Assembly: GCA_041671425.1 (NCBI GenBank)
Contig: JBAZBO010000016.1
Location: 1 to 13,811, forward strand
Reading direction: 5' to 3'
Length of the DNA: 13,811 nucleotides
Origin: JBAZBO01 sp041671425
Lineage (GTDB): Bacteria; Patescibacteriota; WWE3; UBA101185; UBA10185
Shown here: positions 6,882 to 13,000 of the stretch, in pieces
Layout of the letters: every line of letters begins with the position of its first letter
Numbering within the stretch: the stretch's first letter is position 1
The notes under the pieces: model-generated
The model's database searches: none
What the model saw: the letters and a program-made list of their open reading frames with translations, nothing else
Told to the model about the DNA's origin: nothing
Translations under genes and position numbers: made by a program

Positions 6882-6911
6882 TTGACATCCCCAAGCTTTC
6901 CTATCTAGACT
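6882..6911 (+). promoter_or_regulatory. Promoter of the O-antigen-ligase-like gene
   Basis: A perfect -35, TTGACA (6882-6887), an 18-nt spacer and -10 TAGACT (6906-6911, 4/6). Six bases separate the -10 from ATG 6918, and no Shine-Dalgarno is present, so the transcript should be leaderless. Confidence 0.65.
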
Positions 6912-6917
6912 ATACGC

Positions 6918-9167
6918 ATGAATAAATCTCTCGCCCAATCAAAAATAACAAGTTTGATCAATATAGTAATTATTTTCCTCGCGGCAGCAATGCCCATCTT
7001 CTTTTTACCAATAACAACAGAGTTCTTTGAATTCAATAAACTCGCGTTGTTCATGGTGGGGACCGTGCTGATGCTTCTTGCCTGGGGAGTCAAAGTAATT
7101 GTTTCCAAAAAACTCTCCATCGCAAAATCATCCATGGATATCCCTATGATATTGATGACGGGTGTTTTTGTCTTAAGCGCCATATTCTCCCTTAACAAGA
7201 CGGTGAGTATATATGGTAGCCAGGGGAGGTGGTATCCAAGCCTTATTGGATTCTTATCTATGGTTGTGTTCTACTACGTAGTCACATCCAATGTGGAAAG
7301 CAAGGAAGCTATAAAGAGGATCCTTTATGGATTCATCGGAGCAACCACAGTAGCCTCATTGATAAGCATAATGAGTTACTATGGCCTGTACCTTGGTAAG
7401 CAAAGTTTTCTACAGATAAGCGCATTCAGTACCACTGGTTCAGCTACAACAGCCGCAGTTATCGCAATGCTGGCTATTCTGCTAGGATTTTCCCTGTTCA
7501 GAGCAGAAGGTAAAACAGTTCAGAAAGTACTTTTAGGTGTAGCAATACTGGTAAACCTATTCATGGTGGTCATGTCAGGTTTCCTACCTATCTGGGTAAC
7601 CCTAGGTTTGGGAATAATCGCAACAGTGATATTCAAACCACAGGAACAAGGCAATAAAACAGCAACTTTGATAATTGCTGGAATTGCTGCAGGTATAGTC
7701 ATGCTATCAGTATTCCCCGCTACCAGGTCGGTCATATTCGGTACCGATTACGGAAGGGAGATAAAGCTCTCAATTAAGGAGTCCTGGATAGTGGCATCAT
7801 CAACGGTCAGAGACTTCCCTCTTCTGGGTACTGGCCCGTCAACCTTCTATCTTAACTTCCCAAGATATAGATCAGCTGCATTGAATAGCACTAATCTTTG
7901 GAACATAAGTTTCGATAAACCATACAATGAGGTGTTTGATGTTCTAGCCTCTCTTGGGGTAATAGGTATAATCATAGCCTTGATGTTTGGCACAAGAGCA
8001 GTAAGGTTCTCGATAGGTAACAGAGTGAATAACGAAATGTCCTTCGTGCTGTCTTTAGGTCTGATGGCCGCAATGCTATCTTTCCTTTTCAGCTACTCAA
8101 CAGTATTAACTTCATTTGTGTTCTTCTTGTTACTTGCTCTAAGCGTTGCCAATAACAATGTAAAACTCAAGGAGGTTATAGGTGAAGAAATATACTTCAC
8201 AGCTGAGGCCAAGGCTCCAGCAAACACCATAGGCGGAATACTGGATGACACTAATAGCACCATACTTAGGTCTGTTATAGCTGTTCCTCTATTTGCACTA
8301 GCAGTGGCAGGAGGAATCTATGCATTCAAGATGTATCCAGGTGAGTATTACATGAGGAAAGCTATAGCCGCAGCAAGAAGTAACAATGGCTCAGACACAT
8401 ATAGGTATCAGGCCTTGGCTATAAACTCAAATACCAGAAGAGCCTCCTACAGAGACTCCTATGCCCAAACCAACCTTGCGTTGGTAAGAGCATTGATAAC
8501 CAAGGAGAGCTTGACTGACACAGATAAGCAGACTATTCAGACGCTTATCTCTCAGGCTCTACAAAGCGCCCAAATCTCAACTGAACTTTTGGATCCCGTC
8601 AGCTCAAGCGGATGGGAAGCAAGAGCAGGAGTATATGCAGCTCTAATAGGTACGGCCCAAGATGCTCATCAGTGGGCAATCGCCTCACTTCAAAGAGCCA
8701 TCCAGCTAAACCCGAACAATCCAAGACTTAGGTTAGACCTTGGAAGCATCTACTACGCCACCGGAGACTATCTATCCGCAGCTAGCAGCTTCAGACAGGC
8801 TACTATCCTGAAAGGTGACTATGCTAACGCTTACTACAACTTTGCGCTCTCCCTCAAGAAGCTTGAGGATTACGCCAGTGCAAAGAAAGCATTTGAGGTC
8901 ACCCAGACGTTAGTACAGCCCGATTCCCAGGACTACGAACTCGTAGCTGCTGAGATCAAAGCTATAGATGAGATGCCAAATGTTGCAGGCGCAAGCACAA
9001 AACCAACCGTTGAGGAACTTGCTAAGCCCGCAGAGCCAGAAAAGACTAAGCAGGAACCAATCGTAAACGAGGGTGAAGAAAAGAAACAGGAAGTCGTGGA
9101 AGGTGAACCAACAACTACTGCTCCGGCTACTCAGGTAACTCCACAAGGACAAACCCAGAGCCAATAA
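6918..9167 (+). CDS. O-antigen ligase/Wzy-like polytopic membrane protein with TPR tail
   Basis: A 749-residue membrane protein. About a dozen hydrophobic segments fill residues 13-410. The family motif region lies at 300-350: FPLLGTGPSTFYLNFPRY, then DKPYNEVFDVLASLGVIG. It matches O-antigen ligases and Wzy polymerases, which transfer undecaprenol-linked glycans to lipid, protein or a growing chain on the outer face of the membrane. In most relatives the motif has a histidine (KPHN or AHN); here it is Tyr336. A further helix at about 452-471 leads to a soluble part with TPR repeats at about 570-670, and an acidic/Pro-Thr-Gln tail from about 690, probably disordered. The donor and acceptor cannot be told from sequence. 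Such ligase-TPR fusions are common in Microgenomates-like genomes, from memory. It has its own promoter and ends at a strong terminator. Confidence 0.82.
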   Translation: MNKSLAQSKITSLINIVIIFLAAAMPIFFLPITTEFFEFNKLALFMVGTVLMLLAWGVKVIVSKKLSIAKSSMDIPMILMTGVFVLSAIFSLNKTVSIYGSQGRWYPSLIGFLSMVVFYYVVTSNVESKEAIKRILYGFIGATTVASLISIMSYYGLYLGKQSFLQISAFSTTGSATTAAVIAMLAILLGFSLFRAEGKTVQKVLLGVAILVNLFMVVMSGFLPIWVTLGLGIIATVIFKPQEQGNKTATLIIAGIAAGIVMLSVFPATRSVIFGTDYGREIKLSIKESWIVASSTVRDFPLLGTGPSTFYLNFPRYRSAALNSTNLWNISFDKPYNEVFDVLASLGVIGIIIALMFGTRAVRFSIGNRVNNEMSFVLSLGLMAAMLSFLFSYSTVLTSFVFFLLLALSVANNNVKLKEVIGEEIYFTAEAKAPANTIGGILDDTNSTILRSVIAVPLFALAVAGGIYAFKMYPGEYYMRKAIAAARSNNGSDTYRYQALAINSNTRRASYRDSYAQTNLALVRALITKESLTDTDKQTIQTLISQALQSAQISTELLDPVSSSGWEARAGVYAALIGTAQDAHQWAIASLQRAIQLNPNNPRLRLDLGSIYYATGDYLSAASSFRQATILKGDYANAYYNFALSLKKLEDYASAKKAFEVTQTLVQPDSQDYELVAAEIKAIDEMPNVAGASTKPTVEELAKPAEPEKTKQEPIVNEGEEKKQEVVEGEPTTTAPATQVTPQGQTQSQ

Positions 9168-9192
9168 GTAGAAGTTTATTGACCCCAACCAA

Positions 9193-9225
9193 AGACCCCT
9201 CCCCCATGCGGGAGGGGTCTTTTTT
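9193..9225 (+). terminator. Strong intrinsic terminator
   Basis: AGACCCCTCCC and GGGAGGGGTCT form an 11-bp perfect stem around the loop CCATGC, followed by a T-run to 9225. It follows the ligase-like gene by 25 nt. The next promoter's -10 box begins 4 nt after the T-run. Confidence 0.95.
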
Positions 9226-9226
9226 A

Positions 9227-9235
9227 TGCTAAAAT
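9227..9235 (+). promoter_or_regulatory. Extended -10 element of the thioredoxin-CcdA gene
   Basis: TGC-TAAAAT, 7 nt before ATG 9243. No -35 is recognisable, because that space is taken by the terminator hairpin. It shares the TGC prefix and 7-nt distance with the promoter at 6158-6166. It also includes the first bases of an in-frame ATG at 9234, which argues against that earlier start. Confidence 0.6.
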
Positions 9236-9242
9236 GGCACGT

Positions 9243-10445
9243 ATGAAAAAGGCAGTTCTACTAATTTTGGCAGCGCTATCTTTTCTTTTTCTTGGCAATT
9301 TAGCCTACGCACAAGCAAGTACTGTGAATATCCACCTTTTCTGGCAGCTGGGGTGCCCCCACTGCGAGGAAGAAATAAAGTATTTAGACAAATACAAGAA
9401 GGCTAATCTTAACGTTCAAGTGTTCAGATACGAGATCTCCAAAAGCCCAAAGAATGCTCAACTCTTGCAACAGGCAGCGCAGATACTTGATTTTAAAGTA
9501 ACTGGTATACCGGTAACGATAATAGGAAATGGTCATTTTGAGGGCTTCGGCACTCCCGAAACCCATGGACAGATAGTCGAATCTTTGGTAGCAAAGGCCA
9601 TCGAAGAAGGCTATCCTGACGCAGTGAAAACACTCACAACAGCGGCTAAACCAGAGGAAGGAAAGGAACCGCCAATAGACAACCCATCGATCCCAGATAA
9701 GGTAAATGTACCTTTCCTAAAAGAGATCAGTATCAAAGATCTCTCCCTTCCAGCACTAACCTTTGTTCTCGCCCTGGCAGACGGCTTCAACCCGTGCGCC
9801 ATGTGGGTTTTGCTGTTCTTGATAAGCCTTCTACTTGGAATGGAAAACAGAAAGAAGATGTGGCTGATGGGGGGCACTTTTATATTGGTTTCAGGAGCAG
9901 TATATTTTATGTTCCTAAGCGCCTGGCTGAACCTCTTCCTGGTCCTTGGATTCATAAGCTGGATAAGGATCTTAATAGGTCTTGTGGCCCTCTACGCGGC
10001 TTATCACAACGTGAAGGAGTATATAAAGAATAAGGACGGGACATGCGAGGTTGTTGGGGGCAATGAAAAAAGGAAAAAGACTTTTGAGAAGATGAGGAAG
10101 TACGTAACCGAGAAGAATCTTCTGCTTGCTTTGGGAGGTATCGCCTTACTTGCGGTTGCAGTAAACATGGTAGAGCTGGTATGCTCGGCAGGACTTCCAG
10201 CAATATTTACCAAAATTTTAAGTCTGTCTTCCCTACCAACATGGAAATACTATGCCTATCTTCTAGGATACGTATTAGTATTCATGATCGATGATATGGT
10301 GGTATTTGTGATCGCCATGGTAACACTAAAGACTGTGGGACTGACAGGAAAGTACTCAAGATTCTCTCACCTGATCGGAGGGATTTTAATGGCAATAATT
10401 GGAGTCTTGATGATCCTCAAACCTGAGGTTTTGATGTTTGGGTAA
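9243..10445 (+). CDS. Thioredoxin-fold (CPHC) plus CcdA/DsbD-like membrane protein fusion
   Basis: A 400-residue thiol-disulfide protein. Residues 1-23 are a signal peptide (MKK, a hydrophobic core, then AYAQA). Residues 26-125 form a thioredoxin/glutaredoxin-like domain outside the membrane, with CPHC at 38-41 and the cis-proline loop TGIPV at 87-91. A linker to about 165 leads to a membrane domain with paired cysteines in the CcdA/DsbD manner: C185 in GFNPCAMW and C314 in ELVCSAGLPA. Such proteins move reducing equivalents from cytosolic thioredoxin across the membrane. CPHC is also the DsbA active site, so the direction (reducing or oxidising) is not settled. ATG 9243 is preferred to ATG 9234, because it fits the signal peptide and lies 7 nt after the -10. 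Possible clients here are the cysteine-containing M23 protein and ComEC. Confidence 0.85.
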   Translation: MKKAVLLILAALSFLFLGNLAYAQASTVNIHLFWQLGCPHCEEEIKYLDKYKKANLNVQVFRYEISKSPKNAQLLQQAAQILDFKVTGIPVTIIGNGHFEGFGTPETHGQIVESLVAKAIEEGYPDAVKTLTTAAKPEEGKEPPIDNPSIPDKVNVPFLKEISIKDLSLPALTFVLALADGFNPCAMWVLLFLISLLLGMENRKKMWLMGGTFILVSGAVYFMFLSAWLNLFLVLGFISWIRILIGLVALYAAYHNVKEYIKNKDGTCEVVGGNEKRKKTFEKMRKYVTEKNLLLALGGIALLAVAVNMVELVCSAGLPAIFTKILSLSSLPTWKYYAYLLGYVLVFMIDDMVVFVIAMVTLKTVGLTGKYSRFSHLIGGILMAIIGVLMILKPEVLMFG

Positions 10446-10490
10446 AGTGGCCTACCGTCCGTAGCATTAACAGTACACAGGTGCTTAATC

Positions 10491-10525
10491 CAAACAAGCC
10501 CTTCTTCGCTAAAGTTAAGAAGGGC
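10491..10525 (-). terminator. Probable terminator of tRNA-Ala (and obg)
   Basis: On the minus strand GCCCTTCTT and AAGAAGGGC form a 9-bp perfect stem with a 10-nt loop, followed by TTGTTTG. The T-rich tail is only on this strand, so it serves the tRNA side. The convergent plus-strand gene has no T-run after the same stem. A second hairpin, TCCTAC-GCA-GTAGGA (10541-10527), abuts the tRNA 3' CCA. Confidence 0.65.
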
Positions 10526-10541
10526 ATCCTACTGCGTAGGA

Positions 10542-10617
10542 TGGTGGACCGTGGGGGATTCGAACCCCCGACCTCTTCCATGCCATGGAAGCGCTCTACC
10601 AACTAAGCTAACGGCCC
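10542..10617 (-). tRNA. tRNA-Ala (anticodon GGC), CCA encoded
   Basis: A 76-nt cloverleaf. The acceptor stem is GGGCCGT with ACGGTCC, including the G3-U70 wobble pair that marks alanine tRNAs. U8 and the D-arm GCTTAGTTGGTAGAGC are present. The anticodon stem CTTCC/GGAAG holds the loop ATGGCAT, so the anticodon is GGC (codon GCC). The T-arm GGGGG-TTCGAAT-CCCCC follows, then discriminator A and an encoded CCA. Its first ten bases are also the last ten bases of obg. Confidence 0.97.
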
Positions 10618-11735
10618 TCGTCAGTATGAGGAATTTTAAACACCAATCTCTTGTTTGGCAAGTTGGAGATATTGAACCTCTTAATAGGCTGAGCGGCCTC
10701 AAATTTCTGTATCTTGGGGGATTTTTCTAATACCTTCATCATCTCAATCTTGAGCTCTTCTATACCCTGCCCTGTTACAGCAGATATGCCCAAAACTTTT
10801 ACTTTAATCTTCTTAAAGCTCTTTACTATCTCATCAAATGCTTCATTGACTTCAGTTATATCAAGCTTGTTAATTACCACTATCTCAGGCTTTCCTGACA
10901 AATCCACTCTGTAACTTTGCAGCTCTTTTCTAATGATCTGGTAATTCTTGACCGCAGAAGCTACTAATTCCTTACGATCCTCAGACAGTTGGGGTTCAAC
11001 AATATGGATCAAAAACCTTGTTCTTTCTATATGCCTTAGAAACTCATCCCCCAAGCCTTTGCCTTCACTGGCTCCTTCTATGAGTCCTGGTATGTCTGCA
11101 ATCACCACCGTCTGCCCACTAGCCAACTTACATGTTCCGAGATTGGGAAACAAGGTAGTGAATGGATAGTTAGCTGTCTTTGCATTAGCAGAGGTTAGCT
11201 GGTTGATAAGTGTACTCTTACCAGCGTTTGGTAGCCCAACCAAGCCTATATCAGCAATCAGCTTTATCTCGAGTTTCAAGGTTTTCTCCTCACCTTTGGT
11301 GCCCAGCGTAGTTTCTCTGGGTGCCTGATTGGTAGAACTCTTGAAGGTAGCATTGCCTCTACCACCATGCCCCCCACTTGCCATAAGAAACGTACCCCCA
11401 TCATCCAGCATATCGCTTACCAACACTTCTTTTCCATTCTCAAGCTCATATACTAAGGTCCCTGTTGGAACCCTTACATAAAGATCTTCTCCATTGGCAC
11501 CATGCATATTCTCACCCTCACCTGGGGCACCATTCTGCGCCTTATATATCTCCTTAGACCTAAAATCCATATGAGTGGCTAGATTATGGTCTGCAATAAG
11601 ATAAACATCTCCACCATTGCCCCCATTGCCCCCATTGGGGCCACCAAAGGCAGTCCTCTTGGTTCTTAGAAAAGAAAGGCATCCATCCCCACCCTTACCT
11701 GCTTTCACTTTTATCTGCGCAATATCAATAAGCAT
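10608..11735 (-). CDS. obg: GTPase Obg (CgtA), ribosome assembly
   Basis: Obg is a GTPase that binds the 50S subunit and controls late ribosome assembly and stress responses. In the 375 residues, the glycine-rich Obg fold spans 1-158 (KAGKGGDGCLSFLRTKRTAF, GGPNGGNGGNGGDVYL, ASGGHGGRGNATF). The G domain follows: G1 GLPNAGKST at 167-175, G2 around TTLFPNLG (193-200), G3 DIPGLIEGA at 214-222, G4 NKLD at 289-292 and G5 SAV at 318-320. The C-terminal tail (340-375) is short and there is no full OCT domain. There is no Shine-Dalgarno before ATG 11735, but TGA-GATAAT, an extended -10, ends 8 nt upstream, on top of the stop codon of the upstream M23 gene. The TAG stop is formed by bases 8-10 of tRNA-Ala. 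Confidence 0.96.
   Translation of the reverse strand: MLIDIAQIKVKAGKGGDGCLSFLRTKRTAFGGPNGGNGGNGGDVYLIADHNLATHMDFRSKEIYKAQNGAPGEGENMHGANGEDLYVRVPTGTLVYELENGKEVLVSDMLDDGGTFLMASGGHGGRGNATFKSSTNQAPRETTLGTKGEEKTLKLEIKLIADIGLVGLPNAGKSTLINQLTSANAKTANYPFTTLFPNLGTCKLASGQTVVIADIPGLIEGASEGKGLGDEFLRHIERTRFLIHIVEPQLSEDRKELVASAVKNYQIIRKELQSYRVDLSGKPEIVVINKLDITEVNEAFDEIVKSFKKIKVKVLGISAVTGQGIEELKIEMMKVLEKSPKIQKFEAAQPIKRFNISNLPNKRLVFKIPHTDEGR
10633..10661 (-). promoter_or_regulatory. Promoter of tRNA-Ala inside the 3' end of obg
   Basis: On the minus strand, -35 TTGCCA (10661-10656, 5/6), a 17-nt spacer and -10 TAAAAT (10638-10633, 5/6). The tRNA 5' end is 15 nt after the -10, which leaves a leader of about 8 nt for RNase P to remove. 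This makes tRNA production independent of obg mRNA. Confidence 0.65.
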
Positions 11736-11743
11736 ATAGGTGT

Positions 11744-11752
11744 ATTATCTCA
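11744..11752 (-). promoter_or_regulatory. Possible extended -10 element of obg
   Basis: TGA-GATAAT on the minus strand, 8 nt before ATG 11735, with no good -35 at the expected distance. It overlaps the stop codon of the M23 peptidase gene. A leaderless or nearly leaderless obg transcript would follow; co-transcription from the upstream gene is the alternative. Confidence 0.4.
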
Positions 11753-12938
11753 TGTAATTGAGAGGATTTTGAGCTATACCATTCGCAGTGACCATAAAAT
11801 GTACATGAGGACCAGTCGACCTACCTGTATTCCCCATCAAACCTATGGTTTGTCCTTGGGAGACCCTATCTCCATAACCCACATAGATCTTGCTCATATG
11901 GCCATAGGTAGTCTGGTACCCATTTCCATGATCTATCTTTACATGGAGCCCCAGGCCCCACGGATCCCATCCAGATCTTACCACCGTTCCTGAAGCACAA
12001 GCGTACAAAGGAGGCATACCCCTATTCCAAGGAGTAGCTATATCAACACCATTGTGATACCAGGCAAAGTACTGGGATATTATATTGACCGAGGTAGGCC
12101 AAACACACATATCAAAACCACCACCGGAAATAGGAATTGAGACCAAAGGAGCAATATACTGTGGAACCACAACAGGCTGAGGTACAGTTGCACCCGGTAT
12201 AACAAGTTCAGTACCCACCGCAAGTTCTGAAGTATCCAAGATATAGTTAAAGTCAGCCACCGCCTGAGGAGCAACATCATACTTATCTGCTATTGACTGC
12301 AAACTGTCACCTGAGGCTACCTTGTGAATAAGCCCAGATATTGGAGGAATCGTAAGCTTCTGCCCCACTTCCAAGAAAGAAACGTCGGTTAGCCCATTCA
12401 CATACCTTATGGCATCAACAGCGATCTTGAATTTATTGCCTATTGAGGACAAAGTGTCCCCAGACTCCACGATATACTCAAAAGACTGGGCTCTCTTCCT
12501 ATCCTCAGGTATAGTGGTAACGGCCACCTCTTTTTTGGGGATTATGTCCGAAACACTTGACAGATAATCGGGGCTGAGCTCTTGGCTATTTACAAATCTG
12601 GAACTGTTAAAGACTTCTCCGAACATAAAGACCATGAAAGCTACAAACATCACCGCAAAGGTTGCTACCGGCCTTCCCAGCTTACCCCTCGACCAAATCA
12701 GCTTCTTTATCCCCCAAGACTTAACCCACACCCCAAATCTGATCAGGACTGAGAAAAACCTTATCACAATACGAAACAGCTGCTTCAATTTCCTGAAAAG
12801 ATACAGAAAAATGGCTATTAAAAAAGCCCTCACCAAGTATAAGGACCGCTCTATTTTATTGTGACCCTGGGGCCTGAAACCTTCGAAACTGAGCTGGGAA
12901 TACCTTTCAGACCTAGATCGTTTTATAGAAAAAAGCAT
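11745..12938 (-). CDS. LysM-containing M23 peptidase (murein hydrolase or activator)
   Basis: A wall-associated protein of 397 residues from ATG 12938. The N-terminus is very basic with hydrophobic stretches at about 34-48 and 56-68, then a clear membrane anchor at about 90-108. Outside follow two LysM domains (about 154-198, YIVESGDTLSSIGNKF onward; about 204-248, HKVASGDSLQSIADKY onward), which bind peptidoglycan. An M23 (LytM) zinc peptidase domain follows at about 280-396. Its ligands are intact: H295 and D299 in HNGVD, H347 in YGHMS, and H378 and H380 in GPHVHF, so it is likely an active endopeptidase and not a degenerate EnvC/NlpD type. Cysteines at 278 and 314 could form a disulfide. 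A GTG at 12942-12944 is in frame, but falls in a hairpin. It follows rho by 62 nt and precedes obg by 9 nt. Confidence 0.9.
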   Translation of the reverse strand: MLFSIKRSRSERYSQLSFEGFRPQGHNKIERSLYLVRAFLIAIFLYLFRKLKQLFRIVIRFFSVLIRFGVWVKSWGIKKLIWSRGKLGRPVATFAVMFVAFMVFMFGEVFNSSRFVNSQELSPDYLSSVSDIIPKKEVAVTTIPEDRKRAQSFEYIVESGDTLSSIGNKFKIAVDAIRYVNGLTDVSFLEVGQKLTIPPISGLIHKVASGDSLQSIADKYDVAPQAVADFNYILDTSELAVGTELVIPGATVPQPVVVPQYIAPLVSIPISGGGFDMCVWPTSVNIISQYFAWYHNGVDIATPWNRGMPPLYACASGTVVRSGWDPWGLGLHVKIDHGNGYQTTYGHMSKIYVGYGDRVSQGQTIGLMGNTGRSTGPHVHFMVTANGIAQNPLNYMR

Positions 12939-12943
12939 AAGCA

Positions 12944-12961
12944 CCTGTGTTTACACACAGG
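12944..12961 (-). promoter_or_regulatory. 5'-leader hairpin with GNRA tetraloop before the M23 peptidase gene
   Basis: On the minus strand CCTGTGT-GTAA-ACACAGG, a perfect 7-bp stem closed by a GUAA tetraloop. It ends 5 nt before ATG 12938, and its 3' arm includes the AGG that would serve as Shine-Dalgarno. From the -10 at 12976-12971 the mRNA would start at about 12963, so the hairpin sits at the very 5' end. Confidence 0.6.
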
Positions 12962-12970
12962 ATAAAGAGT

Positions 12971-12979
12971 ATTTTACCA
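12971..12979 (-). promoter_or_regulatory. Extended -10 promoter element of the M23 peptidase gene
   Basis: TGG-TAAAAT on the minus strand, just after the rho stop codon (13003-13001). No convincing -35 is present. The predicted start at about 12963 gives a 25-nt leader, unlike the leaderless genes nearby. Confidence 0.5.
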
Positions 12980-13000
12980 TTTTGGGGGCTTCTTGGCCTC

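Noticed and set aside
10417..10602. 61-residue minus-strand ORF with GGSNPPRS near its start
   Set aside because: It is translation of the tRNA-Ala gene and its trailer; GGSNPP is a typical false peptide from the T-arm.
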